Shown: one piece after another, positions 1-13,439 of the stretch
Position numbering within the stretch: the stretch's first letter is position 1
How the letters are laid out: each line of letters opens with the position of its first letter
NCBI RefSeq assembly: GCF_027744825.2
Contig: NC_071349.1
Coordinates: 19,282,501 to 19,346,500 of the forward strand
Reading direction: 5' to 3'
Origin: Synchiropus splendidus
Taxonomy: Eukaryota; Chordata; Actinopteri; Syngnathiformes; Callionymidae
Length of the DNA: 64,000 bases
Notes under the pieces: generated by a model
The model's database searches: none
Told to the model about the DNA's origin: nothing
What the model saw: the letters and a program-made list of their open reading frames with translations, nothing else
Made by a program: the position numbers and the translations under genes

Positions 1-207
1 TCTGGAGTGACGTGGATATGGGCAGAGACTTCTGCAACAGTCCCAGGCCTAAAGATCCTTGGCGGACTCCTGCGCCGGGGTCTACAGGCTGGACACTGTC
101 CACATGGCTTCCATTAACGCACGGCGGGAGCTCAGGCACTGCTATGGTGATCTCACTGGTGTCGTCGCCGAACTCACAGTGGAGAGACGACGGATCTCCG
201 ACGTGCT
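1..207 (-). CDS. rab11fip5: rab11fip5 coding exon 3 (partial)
   Basis: The acceptor cctctgcag precedes base 207 on the minus strand. Only the frame that joins exon 2 (G + AG = Glu) stays open to the window edge, reading HVGDPSSLHCEFGDD, then PPCVNGSHVDSVQP. VNGSH matches the conserved mid-protein motif of FIP5/FIP1. The exon is cut by the left edge. Confidence 0.7.
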
Positions 208-3200
208 CTGCAGAGGCAAACGCACACAAAAGAGATGAAGAGTTATGCGATGATGGGAGCGATGCCTCGATCACTGAAACAACCTGTTGGGCAGGTTTCG
301 TCACAGACGGACAAAAGTTCTGTCAGATCAGATGCAAGATATAAAAACAACACGTGGCGCAGACTCTGGAATGCATTGTTGAACATCTGGTTCAGGAAAC
401 ACTCACTCACCTGACAGGAAAAAAATCATTTTAACACAGATTTCAGCTGAAACAAAACTTCACTGACAAGAACGCACAAATCATGGACAACATTGGAGTT
501 TGTTTGTGTCAGAATTTATCAGCAAGAAATGCATCCCAAGCATGAACTCATCTGTGAAATATCTATTAAAAGCACTGTTCTATCTGGAGCAATTTAATGG
601 ATAAATTGAGAGTTAAGTGCATAGAACAGGCTGAGCAACTAATAAAATGAGCCAGTGTATGTTTAAATGCGATGTCACCATGCAATTCTACATGATCCCT
701 GACACCATTTCAGAATTCTAAATAGAGTTTTAACCAATAAAGGCCATCTAATCTAACCAGGGTTCTCCCCAGAGCGCCCCCTGCACAGGGGTTTTGACTC
801 CCTACCTTGGGATCCCAGCCACTCTTGTCAATGAGCAAAGTGTAGCTCTCAATGTCACTGCTCCCTCACTGTCTGAGCAGGACTCTGCCTTTTAAGGTGG
901 ACCATTAAGGAGGACCAAGAAAGATGCACAATGTGCTCCCACTAGTTCACTTGTGACTCCAACACAAAAAAAATGAAAGGATGCGACCTTCAAGTGTCTA
1001 CTGAAGGGGATGCTTGCTAAAATAAGCAGTAGCATGAGTCAGAAATATGAAAATTACTGTTAAGAAAAATATTTCTTCTGCTGTTAGCATTTTCATTAAT
1101 GAAAAAAAAAATCAGTTTTAGGCCAAAACTTTGATTTCTTTCTGCATATCTACAATTCCCCACTGTAAATATTTATATTTAAAGATCAATTAAATGGACT
1201 AATAGACTCATTTGTCACAAATTGAAATATTTTTTGTTCCTTAAAATATACTGAATTTTGCACATATTCAGCGTTTCAACCTTTTTCACTATTCTTTCTC
1301 GTTTACTCATCCTACAGAGGCGTCGGTACATCCGTTTCTTTTGGTTTTCTCGGACCTGCAATACAGTCACATCATGTGGCCCCCAGGAAAATCTAGCTCC
1401 CCGACTGGTCCTCAGGTGCAAGTCTTTGGGATGAGTGTGGTGAACTCACCCGGGCTGTTGTCCGCCGTCAGATTGCTGCTGTTGCTCGGGGAGTTGGACA
1501 GATCGGAGACCACCACACTTATCCCAGCTGTGGGACTCAAGCTGCCCCCTCGTGACGAGGACTCGCTGCTCTCTGAGCCCAGCGACGTACTGGACCGAGT
1601 GTCTGACGACTTCCTCAGCTTCCCTCTCAGGAAAAAAGTTCTCATCTTACTGCGCCGGGCCTCCCCACCTTCGTCGTCCTCATAGTCCTCCTCCCCGCCC
1701 CCGTCGCTGGGCAGCCGCTGGCGCATGCGGTAGAGAGAGCCGTAGCCACCGGGCAAGATGGCGGACGACGAGTCCTCCTCGCTCGACCTCTTCTTCCCCT
1801 TAATGCGCTCCTTCAGCTTGCCGAAGGTGGAGCCGCTCTTGTCCTTCATGACAAGGTCGTACATGCTGGCTGTCAGGTTGTTCCGGGTGAACTGAACGGT
1901 GACTTGAATGTCTCCTCGTTCCTTCTCCTTCTTCCCCGTCTTTGAGTTCAGTCTGTACCATCTGGACGGACAAAAACAGCAATTTTAAAAAATGGCATTA
2001 GCTCTGCCAAATCATTGACTATTGTGCAGTGTTTCTGCATCTCTACGCAGCCAAATAAACCCTTGTCCAGGTCTGGTCTGCAGTGGTGAGTAACTATTAC
2101 ATTTACGAGGCCATTGTGTGGGATCCACAAAGTCCTTGCTGCCTCATTACTGCTCCCACTACACACCAAAACAGCAACCCAAAATAAATTCTTTTTTTCT
2201 CTCGACTTCCTTTCATTCCCCATTCCCTCTCTCTTTTACCACTTGATCATGTGATGCTAGCGGCCATTTCCTGCCTATTTAATGTTATTGTTATTGGAGG
2301 CAAAAGAAGAATTTAGAGACAACAAGCACAAGACCATTAATAACAACGACAACAACAACAATAATCATAATAATTGTAATAATAATATCTAAAAACTGTT
2401 TCATGAAATTGTTTATTTATATACCATTTAAGGATCAGGACCAGAACAAACCTGTGTAAAATAATAAATAAATAAAAATGCAGAATTCTAAAAACACGAG
2501 AAAATGAAGGAAAGACTAGGAAGACTAAAGAAAATAAAATGATGGATAAAACTCATCACAAAAAAGTTTTCAAAAAAAGTTTATCTGATGTAAAATCTCA
2601 GAATGACTCGTGGGAAATTTTGATCAGCACTGACTGAAAAAGAGCTGATCAATATTCCATCGTCAAATTCAAATGAATGGTGTGACTCACTCCATATGAC
2701 CACGTCTCACCAAGAACCCTCCAGGTTCTTCAAGAGCTTGAAGCTCTTGTCACAGAGAAACGATGAGTCAACAAAAACTTGACTGTCACGTTTCAAAGTG
2801 CCGGTGTGAGAGTGGGCGGGCCTAAAAAAAAACGGTGATGAAAGACACCAAAGACGAGCAGAAATGAAAGCTACACTTCAAGTGGGGCAATGCAGAAATC
2901 AAAGGGCCTTTTTTCAGTCCGGCACCGCTTCGAAGAAAAGCCACTTCCTTTTGAAATGTCATCAGCATAGAGTTGTATTTGCCAACACTGACTCACATCA
3001 AAGGCGACGCCCTTATCCAGAGGTGTGAAAATTAAACTCTTCGTGGTCTGGTTCAAAAACTGCAGTGCAATCCAAATATGACCTTTGAATTTTACAACAC
3101 TTTCGAAAAAGGAAAAAAAATGCAACTTCAAATTCAGTTATTGTAATGATAAATGTGCTAAGAACGGGAACTGTTGCAGTGCAGATTTGGGACTAGCTTC

Positions 3201-6200
3201 TTAACAATGCAATGCACAGGTAGTCCATGTACAGGTCTATGTTTAAAAAACAAAACAAAACAATCACTTCTCAGGTCACTTTCCAGGCATCTGTATGAAA
3301 AGCACAAATCTAGGAAAACGTAACTATTGTTAAGGAATTCATCCCATCATAAACCACTCATAACCATTTGGTGTTTACTATAAACTGTTTAATCTCAAAC
3401 ATTTTAACAATAACATTAGTTAGACCCACCAGCAGAGTCCCCTGCCCTGTTCATTTATTTATCTAATATGTCATCAAATATGATATTCATATGACATGAC
3501 AAGTAAGACGACTGATGCTCATGCAATTTTGGAGATTACAATACTTCCAGAGGAAAGGAAAAAGGGTGGGGGTTAGTCAGAAGTCTTCCATCCACTAGAA
3601 GTAATAACCAAAGTTCAAACCAAAAGCAGTGTGGATATGTATTTTTATAGGACAAAAACATCAAGACCAAACCTGACTCTCATGAGAAAAATGTATAATT
3701 CAGTTATTCTTGATGCTTTGTAGCTGCACTAGAGCAAAAACTATTAGAGAGTCTTTCCTTCATGCTATCAACCAGCTCGTGACCTTTGTGTCACAAATAA
3801 GCAACGCAGTGTGCGAGGAGACGAGGAAAACACCTTTTGTTTTCGCTGTGGAAAGACTGAAGGGCTCAGAGGTACAAGTTCAACAATCAGGCCGTGTTGA
3901 CTCTGGCACGGAAGACAAACAAATCACAAGTGCTAACCAAAGCTCAACTGTGTCCAAGCTAATTCGCAGCCAACAGAGGAGCATCCAGAAGTCTGAAAAT
4001 CCCGATGTGCAGTTTCCAAGCAACGGAACTCCTTTCTGCTCAGCTCCTCCTCAGCACAGCTGTGAAAGTGTTTCCACCTCAGATGGCTCTGAGGTGTGGA
4101 CTCTGGTTTCACATCGATGATCCAACAATAGTGTCAGACGTCCTTCTGACTGAGCTGCTCCTCCCTCCAGCAGAGGTGGGGTCCACATTCCAGCAGCACT
4201 CTGGACGAAGCCGGTCCACCCTCAGCCTACGGACAACTGACACGCTTTCCAAAATCCTCCAGTGTTATATGCACGTAAACCCGTAACGATATCTCCACTG
4301 TTTACTCTTTGCATCAAAGCCTTACTCGCTCATCAGCATTCTGCACTGACCTTCAGCTGCGGACAGAAATCAGACCAGAGGAAAATTACATTTGTGTATC
4401 CCTGATTTGGACTGAACAAGGTTGCGGAGGGCGTCAAGAGGTGAAAGCCCAGCAAATGCTCCTCTCAATCGTCTATAGATATATGACTAGGGCCCTTTCT
4501 GGGAGTACAATGCAATGGACGTAGATACTAGAGTGACGCCGTCATGACAAATTCTGACAGGTTCACAAAGCTGGAGTTCCTCATGTATCCTACTGTACTC
4601 AACTGATAACCAAAGATGGTCTGCCTGGCATTCATGGGTTTTTTGTTGTTGTTGTTATTAGCCGTTAGCCACAGCTCGCAGCCTTTAGCTCGGTAACCTG
4701 TTTTCTTCTATTGAAGACAACTGAAGCAGAAAGAAGTCGACCTGCAACTAAACCTCAGAAGTTGCAGCCAACTCCCCTTCTACTCTTTGAAAAATATGAT
4801 CACCAGTCTCCGGTATCCTTGGAAATACACAGTGGTGAGGATCAAGTACCCAACACATATTTGGGTTGTTTACTTTTTCTATTTTACAGAAAACACGATG
4901 TCTTAATTTTGTTAGTATTTCTCCCAAATTATTTCATTATTTTAATTCATTTCAGTATTTATCTGCTGTTCTGTTCCTTATGTTAAACATTCATTGTCGC
5001 TTTTTTTTATTTCCGAGGCATCGAGAATAGTACAAGTAAATATTTTCCTGGGTAGTGATATTGCGTTTGCAATCGCCAGTAGCAAATCATACAAAATAAC
5101 TTCTAGAGTTTGTGGTTCTAATGCTTTTGACTTGAATATCAAGTCTGTTCCAAATAATTTCCTCAAAATTTCATTCAAATATTCTATGCTGAATCCCAAG
5201 TAACGCACTGATGCACTGTAATTAAAAAATGGACAAGTATATTAATGTCAGCTTGAATCACATCCATTCAAAGTAACCACAGTCAACCTCGACGATTGGC
5301 CGTGTACGGAATGACAACATCTCTGATTGTAGCGTTGTAAATGGTAAAAACAGAAAATATAAAACAGAAAGAAAGCATGTAAATTGTTGTAAACACAAGT
5401 GTTGCGCTACCTGTTGTTTGAAACTTTATATTGGATCTTTATTTGACCACAATGTGGCATGAACCGTGCGCCTTGTGATGCATCCCTGGTAAAATGGTCC
5501 CACACTTCCGATGTTTTGAGTCGCGATGGTGCCGTGGCCTCAGCTTAAGAAGAGATAGAGAGCTTGTCAACCATTTTAGACAAGCACAACTTGTTCCATC
5601 TCAAGTCTCATTCCTGATCAGCAGAGCATAACAGCAGCATATCTCATTCCCCAATCTTGCAATAACAGGAAACCTTGACCCTCCACCCATCCCTGCATGA
5701 CACCATCTCATCTGCTCCTCACCTCAGACAGATAAGAAGGAGAACATTTTTTGGCAAAGGTCTGCAACGTACTCGCCTGCACTAAAACCAGTGGGCCAGA
5801 AAAACCAGCCTTCAGGGCTGAAATTACATGACAAGTAGGCTATTTTATCCAGCCAGGAGGGAGTCTCTGCGGGGGGCAGTGGGCCTGAGAGATATTTAAG
5901 TCCGACGGAGGAGAATTGTGAAACGGAAACAGGGACCGTTGTGGTTAGTTTGTCTGTTCTACTGCTCTAAAATAGGGAAGAAGGTCTGGGCAGGACAGAA
6001 AATCTGTCAGCAGCCTGCTTCTGTCGTGCTACAGACTGAGGCCGTTATGTGCAAGTGGTTTCTAAACAGACTTTTGAAACAAAACTGCAGGAAGCTCTGC
6101 ATGAAACCAGAACCACAACCAGAAATAGACACACAAAATACACAATGAAAAAGGGTGCACACGAAGACTGTCATGATGACAAACATTACAAAAGATTACA

Positions 6201-9200
6201 AAATCAAAGAGCTCCTAAAGTGTTGTGAAACAGAAATCTTATTCACTGGTGCAACTGTAACTGATAGGCTACGTGCAAAACGTGAACGTATAGATCATAA
6301 ATCTTTAAAGAAAACTGAACATGTAAAATGTTGTGACTTTGATTTTAAAGAGCGTATTAATTGGTATTTGCTCACATCTCAGTGATGTAAGTAACAAAAT
6401 GAGAAAAACATAAACAAATAAAGTAGCCAAACACACGTTCCGTCCTTTGAGTGACTACACTAAAGATCACACCAGAACTAGTCACAACCACTGAACATCT
6501 CTCACAAGTGAAACGACCATGTTATCCCACTAGACTCAACTTAAAACCCCAACGAGCCGACAAGGTAACACAGGCCAACCTGGAAAGTCGCGATGGAGGC
6601 ATGGTATTGAGCTGAAGAAGAAGGTGGACAAGCTCGCCGGGATGCGGTGACAGTGAGGTCTGAGGTCTTGGAACCACACACGGACCCAAACTACATTCCA
6701 CAGCTGGATGCGATGAGCTCCAAACTTTACTTTCACACAGTCGAAGCCCGTTTGCTCAAGTCCTCTGCCACTCATTTAGAAATGAGCAAAAAAGGAAATG
6801 CGAGTTTCATGAATAACACTATGGCCGCTCAAATAAACAACATTACGGTGAGTTCCGGCAAGTAAGTCACAATGTACTGGACTCACTAGTCGACGTGGTC
6901 AACTGTAATTATCTATTAAATGAGTCGCTCACGGGTTCAGGAGTCGACTAGTCGTGATGTCATCCCCCTCCCCACAGCAGGCTGAGACAACAGGACCACT
7001 GTGACCCTAAACGTCCAAACTACTGGACCATTACATTAAAAGAAGACACATCAAAGGACACGCACCTTTCACATCACATTTGACACTCAATAAAGAAACA
7101 AAGTACATACACCTAAAGAGAGCTGCTGTTGAAGACACATTCACCATGAAGTATTTCTTGGTTGGACCCAAGTGCTAGCTGCTAACGAAAGCTAAAGGTT
7201 TGTGTAAACACATCTGAAGCTAAAGCAAGCACACATGACTAACAGCAAAATAAACATACACTTACTATTACGCTTCATGTTTTGTGACTTGACTACCTTC
7301 GTAATTTGTGTACCTTAGAGCACATTGCATCCATCCTTGTTTTATAATATGATCATTAATAATCAGGAGATCATAGCAATCAGGAGTTTTACTCAGGTAC
7401 AAACGGTTTTCTTTCAACTTCTTCTTCGCCATCTCGCTGACGGCGCTTAATTTCTGATGTGATCTTGAACTGACACCCAGCTACAACAACAGCTTCCAAT
7501 TACACTCTTCTACCAGAGGTGCCGCCAAAAACAACTATTCCTAAACTACGCAGTGCTGCTTAACAGTGAATGTGATTTGAAAAAAAAAAGTATAAGAAAT
7601 TTATAAAGAGGACGTGTCTTAACAATCCACTTGGGATTATTCAGTATAGTCGACTTTAATCAACTAATTGATGAATGAACAGCCAAGGCTCTGGGATCAA
7701 CTATTCACATCGCATTTTAAGCAATTACAATGTTACGTTTGAAAATAGCACTTAAAACTCAACAAGGGTTTCCTTTTTACAACACCACAATCAGGAAAGT
7801 CCCAGTCGATCGTCAACATGTGCACATTCCATGGCGGAAGGTTGACTAATCGTGACCATTTCGACTGACTTTACAACACTGTGTTCACCATCCTGTAAGT
7901 TCACTAATCATTACGAAAGTCATGACTAGTCGACTATCAAAACCGTGGTTGATGCTGGGAAATTCTAGCTTTTGTTTGACTGAGACAAACCCACATTGAT
8001 TTACTCCAGGCGCATGTTGAATATTAAATGCAATTGAAGGGGGATCATCAGATAAATCTGCACTGCAATCGTGGCCCTGCATTCATATAATCTGGGTCGA
8101 CTCTGAGGTCACATTGTTACGCAACTTCTTACATCCATTAGAGGCTCCTGGAAGTCTCGCGGCAGAAATATATTTGTGGATGCACATCACAGAGAGGAGC
8201 CTGCAGTCTTTCTGCTTCAGTCAGCATGAAGGTTGGGTTCACAGCGAGTCGCGACGTCGCAGATTCATCTTCGGTGGCTACACAAGGACACGACACAGAG
8301 AAACAACTGAAGGAATGAAGAGGCATAACCTCGCTTGACGTTAGATCAGCAGGGAAGGAAACAGCCAACTGAAAGCAGCCGATATCTCGGCCAGCCATCT
8401 GGTAGAAGCCTTGCCAGATGAGTAAAAAGCATATTGAGATGTTTGCTGAGGTTATATTCATAAACGCTTTCAAAAAAAAAAAAAGTGCCACTCTCCAGAA
8501 CATTCTTGGCACTTTGAAAAGCCATGAATACAAGAGTAGACATTGTATTAATTTTATTCATCTGTTAAAACCCAACTGTACCTGCATTACCGTCTGATAA
8601 ATAGGCAACAACCCAGCGACCGTGAAAGGAATCTATAAATATAAAACCGTAAAGTTAAGGCAGAGTGTTGGAGCGCCTCCAACTCATACATTCTAGGTGT
8701 TTCTCTGACAAGCCGCAGAGTTTTCACTTCATCCAGCTTTATTTTCTCCATCTCACCTGGCAAACGTGTTGATTGAATCTACTGTATACTTTTATAAACC
8801 ATCTCACCTTCTACTGAGCAAAAACAAAGACTTCAGTAGTTCCACCAAGGAGGTGTAAAGACTTTGAGGCCTCGGGGCACTATGACTTGTTGACGCTGCC
8901 GCCAGAAAATTTTATTTCTTTCTCCCAAATTGGTCATTATTTTCACGGGGGGGGCATGTCAACAGTGTTCGACATGCTGGCTGCGGTTATTAATAATTAT
9001 TTAGAGTGATAACTTTTTTCTCTCATTTTTTTAATGATGTATTTTTATTAATATATTTATTATGTTAAATATAGTATTATATTTTATTAATTTATTAATA
9101 TAATGATTTTTTTTTTTTTATTATTTTTTTGAGAGATTAGATATTTTGAAATCAATCTGTCACAACCACTAAACACAGCCATGAAATAAGAAAACAAAAT

Positions 9201-11470
9201 GCAATGACGGTTTAGACAGCACAGAATCATCTGCAAAATAATAATAACAATAACATGGTTTTGTATATTCTCTGTAAAGAGAAGTTAAAACACATGGGGA
9301 GACGGTGATTTTGCTCCCAAACTCATTTCTAGAGCAGATGTCAATTCAAAAGGAGTTCAGTACCTAAAGACACAAATCTTCCCATGACAGACTCATCAAA
9401 GACGCCGAACACCTGGCTGCCTCTTCCAACCTTTGAAATTTTATGATCGTTTACACAGCAATCATGCGAGACAAATTCAACAGTCATAGTTTTATCAGAT
9501 GTGAGCCACCAGAATTTGGAAGCCATTTAGATCTGATTTCTTATGAGCCACATTCCATCTCTCCATCCACTCTTTCATTTCCTTCTGTGTAGCCAAGGTT
9601 GGGTCGCAGAGGCAGCAGAAGTGTGTGCGACTATAGTCTTCAAGCAGCAAAAAGTTCCAGTTTTTAAAAAACAAAAAAGAGCCAGAGTTTCCTTAAACTT
9701 TGAAATTATACATATTTTATTTTGAAGAGAAAACCTGACAGTCTTGTTTTATTGTTTTTATGTGTGTGTTTTTATCTTCTGATTATGGAATTATTTCATT
9801 TTATTAATTATTGATCTGTAGCTCTATATTTCATGTCAACTTGTTAACTTAACTTTCTACCTCTGCAGTATCCAAAATATAAGTATCCAATAGCATCCTG
9901 GGAATCAATATTGAGTAAGGCAGCAATGACTAGTCCAGCCAGTCGACTATAATGGACAATTGAATTAATCACTGACGTGTTTCTTAGTTGACTCGTTGTC
10001 ACATTATCATTCTCCAAGCACAACCTGCAAGAAAAGCTACGTGACTATCACAACCCCAAAACATTGAAAGCGCGGAACTATTCCACAAAGGACACACACC
10101 TTTTCAAATTCAAATTCAAATATTACATTTCAAAACAAGATTCAGCAGGTGTTTCCTTCATCTTACTTACATTTTTAATTTATATTTTGCTAAGGAAGTC
10201 AGTGACTAGTTGACTACCAAAGTAACTGTCAGTTGCAGCAAATTTGTCTGTCTTCTGTCAACGAAAAAGAGCCGTGGTTCTACTCCAAGTCCTTCCAGGA
10301 TGGTCAGGCTTCGACCTACAGTAGAGACTCAACAGTCTCATGTAAACCCTAACATACCCGGACCACAAATAAAGTATCAATTCAAAGAGCATAGCTGATC
10401 CTTTGATACAGATTTGCCGCCTCTTTTCTATAGTGGATGGCAACTGATGAATGCCTGAGGTACGAATGAGCATTAGACAGCAAATCCTGGTGTTTTGCAC
10501 GACTCATCTGTGTTGTTTCTGTGTGTGTGACACCGAGTGAAAACTGACGTGGGACAAATAGAGACGGGTGATCTGTGAAGGTGTATCAAAATACCGGTGC
10601 AGGACAACACAGGCTGCCATGTTCCTGTCAAAAACACACTGGGCTACAACACGCTTAGATCATGAAACTGATAGATAATCCCTGGATTTGGGACAAGTGG
10701 TAATCCCCCCGGGGCTACCTCCAGCCAGACTGATCGCAGACACACAGTTGAGAAAGAAAAACAAAAGAGTGGAGGAAGTTTTTTGGCCTGAAGTTGCTCG
10801 AAGGACTCAATTTTGAGAATGGTGGAGGGGTGTCAGAGAAGTGTCTGTGGAATGCTTTATTTAGGATTGTGTTGGAGGTGTTGGGGGAATGGATGGTTCT
10901 GGAAAGATGGGGGCCAGAGTGAGGTCTGGTGTAGTTTGTGGGAGAAGGAGAAGGAGGAGGAGGAGGAGGAGGGTGTGTCTGCAGCTCTGATGCAGCATCA
11001 TTGGACTACAGCTGTGTTTACATTGGTGATTCAAGTGAAACTTGCAGCAAAATAAAGGCGGCATGTATGTTGTACACGGGAAACCGAAGCACTTACTCGT
11101 TTTTCACGCATCTGGTGTCGTGGAAGATCTTCTCCAGCTGGATGAGCGCCTGGCCGAGGAAGACGTCCAGACCCATGACCGCCCGGTGCATGACGGTGAG
11201 TATCAACTGGCAGCCGCCGGCCGCTGGTCCGCTCCTCCCGCTGCTCTTCTCCAGCGCGCCGGGCTGCAGCTCGAAGGAGCACTCCTCCCTCCACTCCGGC
11301 TCCGTGGTCTTCTCCACCACGCAGGTGGAGTATTTCTCCTTCCCCAGCTGGATGATGGTGTACACGTCGCTGGTGCCGTGCTTGCCCTTGCCGCGCAGTC
11401 CCCTGCCCCGCAGCACCGTCACCTGCACATGAGTCGGGACCCACTTCGGTTCCTCGTTTAGCGAGGACAT
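1..11470 (-). CDS. rab11fip5: RAB11FIP5-like Rab11 effector, 5' part (three coding exons, gene continues off left edge)
   Basis: This is a class I Rab11 family-interacting protein, which binds membranes through a C2 domain and links Rab11 to recycling-endosome traffic. Coding exons on the minus strand are 11470-11097, 1961-1450 and 207-1 (partial). The introns are GT-AG and the phases join (2 then 1). Exon 1 gives the C2 domain (PTHVQVTVLRGRGLRG, EKYSTCVVEKT, PEWREECSFEL, VMHRAVMGLDVFLGQA). Exon 2 gives WYRLNSKTGKKEKERGDI, QFTRNNLTASMYDL, GKLKERIKGKK and FFLRGKLRKSS. Exon 3 carries CVNGSH, a motif shared with FIP5 and, as a variant, FIP1. The C-terminal Rab-binding coiled coil is outside the window. 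FIP5 is preferred over FIP1 because of LRKSS/SLGSES, CVNGSH and the linkage to loxl3. The start at MSSLNEEPKW matches the family better than a frame-open ATG 75 bases upstream. About 364 residues are visible. Confidence 0.8.
208..1449 (-). other. rab11fip5 intron 2
   Basis: AT-rich intron with homopolymer A runs. I see no gene, RNA or recognisable repeat in it. Confidence 0.6.
1450..1961 (-). CDS. rab11fip5: rab11fip5 coding exon 2
   Basis: The acceptor is tccgtccag before 1961 and the donor is GGTGAG at 1449. The exon holds the end of the C2 region, the conserved FTRNNLTASMYDL segment, a basic stretch (KERIKGKK) and a long Ser/Glu/Asp-rich low-complexity tract expected to be phosphorylated. 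Confidence 0.85.
6880..7945. mobile_element. GACTAGTC-rich DNA-transposon remnant, long copy
   Basis: Both ends carry the palindrome-like words ACTAGTCGAC / GACTAGTCGAC (6886-6894, 6941-6953, 7921-7932), with more half sites inside (7649, 7806, 7843). The block at about 7000-7080 (a run ending aaggacacgcacctttcaca) resembles the block at 10040-10110 in the short copy. This is a non-autonomous element with repeated subterminal motifs, probably hAT-like. The superfamily is inferred and no transposase is visible. Confidence 0.45.
9918..10232. mobile_element. GACTAGTC-rich element, short internally deleted copy
   Basis: It starts with aatgactagtcc and agtcgactataatgg and ends with gtgactagttgactacc. 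In between are aaggacacacacctttt and ggtgtttccttcatc, which parallel 7055-7075 and 7763-7780 of the longer copy. It looks like a deletion derivative of the element at 6880-7945. Confidence 0.45.
10941..10972 (+). repeat. (GGA/GAG)n purine microsatellite
   Basis: Tandem gga/gag triplets within rab11fip5 intron 1. They cause spurious Glu/Gly-rich open frames. Confidence 0.9.
11097..11470 (-). CDS. rab11fip5: rab11fip5 coding exon 1 (C2 domain)
   Basis: This exon encodes 124 codons plus two bases and ends at a GTAAGT donor read on the minus strand. It carries most of the C2 domain. The following codon is completed by the first base of exon 2, giving KNE-WYRL. Confidence 0.85.
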
Positions 11471-11760
11471 GTCCCCCTCCGGGCGGGCGAGGCGAGGACA
11501 GGCGCTGGCGTCCGCTTCCTCTCGGCTGTGGGCGGCTTCCGTCACATCAGCAGCCGGGGCGGCGGGCGGTGCCGCATTACGGCTGCAAAGTTGTCGCGTT
11601 CGCCGGTAGTTGGGAGCCTGCGTCTGGCAGCCGTGTGCTGCAGCGGCGCGTCCTTCCCCGCTCCTCCCGCCGAGTGGGCCTCTCTGCGGGCAGCGACGTC
11701 ACGCCTCCGTCCTCCTTCTCCTGCAGCACGAGGAAGTTGAGCTGCAACACAGATGACAAC
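11471..11760 (-). promoter_or_regulatory. Probable rab11fip5 promoter and 5'UTR, GC-rich
   Basis: The 290 bases before the start codon are clearly richer in G+C and CpG than their surroundings (for example around 11540-11580 and 11640-11700), as expected for a CpG-type promoter. The transcription start is not resolved. A (TA)n array begins about 160 bases further upstream. Confidence 0.4.
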
Positions 11761-11919
11761 AGTTAAGCGCGCTGGACCTCCGGGAGGCTGGAATGGAATA
11801 AAGTGATACACCCCTGCAAAGAATGTCAAGTGTTTCCTCACACTGTGTGCACAACGCATGATGCAGCCTCACTTCGACTGTCTCTCCTAAAATCGTAAAC
11901 AACTCGAGAACATGGCGTC

Positions 11920-12057
<138 letters not shown>

Positions 12058-12124
12058 ACGCAGGTGCTTATAAGTCTATAAATGTCTAAGTAAATGCAGT
12101 ATTTATTTTTCAAGTGCCTGGAGT

Positions 12125-12260
12125 CAGAGTAATCGGCAGAGGTAAAGGGAGGCGAAGAAGAGAGTGCAGGCAGGGTGGAGGTTGAAGTTCAGAAGACAGA
12201 TGGTTTGGACAGTTGAACAGAGTTGGACCAAGAATGTTGGAGAATAAGATGAGGTTCCAA
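12125..12260 (+). repeat. LINE-like interspersed repeat fragment
   Basis: The stretch containing gagagtgcaggcagggtgga (about 12160) is nearly repeated at 26480 (agagtgcaggtcgggtgga) with similar G/A-rich context. This suggests two copies of one dispersed element, likely a non-LTR retrotransposon piece. Confidence 0.35.
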
Positions 12261-13439
12261 TGAGGTTCGTGAATGAATGAATGAGGGCATGAAGATGTGA
12301 CTGGATGATGATGCAGTTTGAGGAGGCTGAAAGAGGCAAAACGTTGATGCTCATTCTGAAATGTTGTGTTGGAGAAGTCTCTTCGTTTCCAATCTGGGTC
12401 ACATCTATGGGTTTGGTCAAGTGAGTGAATTGCATCTGACTTGGGGTCAAGAGTCTGTGCAGCCCACTTTCTCTCCGTGATGATTGTACCTCCAGCCACA
12501 AATCCTTGCATGTCAATGTGATTCATTCAAGCTAAGGACTTGGGAGGACAAGTGACGGTGGTCAAACTAACACTGAGTTTGACTCATATATTGCATTACC
12601 ATATTGCACAATACAATATATTGTATTATCTGAATGAGCAATCTTTGCTGCAGCCAGACCGAAGAACATTTTACTCCCAGTTGACCTGTCAGCTTGAATC
12701 TGCCTGAACTTGGCTGACCTGCCGCTGGAGGCTCTGTGTGTGGACTTGAGTCTGACTGATGGAGGACATTTCATGTTGCCGCAGCTGTAAACGCTAGCTG
12801 TGTTCAGCTAGCATGTGAGGAAATCAATAAGCAGAGGTGGACGCTTCATGTATCTTAACCTCGCGACTGACAGTCAACATCTTCTTTAGTGTTAGAGGTG
12901 GAGGTAAACGGAGTGGCAGAAGACAATAAAGGGGATCGGTGTGACTCGCAGAAGATAAAGATGGATGTGGCAGTAGAACTGCAGCATCTCCTTCTGACGC
13001 CAACTCAGCTGTATTCACCCCAAACTGCAGCGGAACCACTGTTGTAGCCCTGCCTTATGGCTCAGGAGTCGCACAGTACGATAACTCTTAAAGAACCAGT
13101 GCTATCAATGACAAATAATGAGAATTCAGGGCTTCTAATGATATGACAATCATACAGATATCTTTATATTTGATGAAAAGAGTTGGACAACTATTTAATT
13201 TCAGTCAAAAGGCTAGTTCTCACACGAGTCTCACTTAAAACATGCTGTGACTGTCATTGATGACATGACAGTGAAGAGACCACTGGGCTGCTCACTCCCA
13301 TCCAGACATGCTCCAGACATCACTAGTCAAGTGGCAGAAAAACAACATGACAGACGACCCTGAGAGGGAGTTTGCTCGTATAATTATGTAGAATAGTTTG
13401 ATGCTGACCTTCTCTCTGGGAGTGAGCAGGATGGACAGG

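Larger units (their letters stand above)
1962..11096 (-). other. rab11fip5 intron 1 (9.1 kb)
   Basis: Long first intron with no supported coding exon. It contains an AAC/AAT-rich simple tract near 2337-2390, very AT-rich sequence at 9000-9130, a GAG-type repeat at 10941-10972, and two related GACTAGTC-rich elements listed separately. The open frame at 3710-4120 lacks recognisable homology or splice partners. Confidence 0.6.

Noticed and set aside
3710..4120. 136-codon open frame in rab11fip5 intron 1
   Set aside because: No recognisable motifs, no splice partners, and on the strand opposite the host gene.
6155..6385. 76-codon open frame of biased composition
   Set aside because: AT-rich intronic sequence with no conserved pattern.
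12110..12526. Two overlapping minus-strand frames of about 130 codons
   Set aside because: They lie in dispersed-repeat sequence and overlap each other in different frames; no homology.
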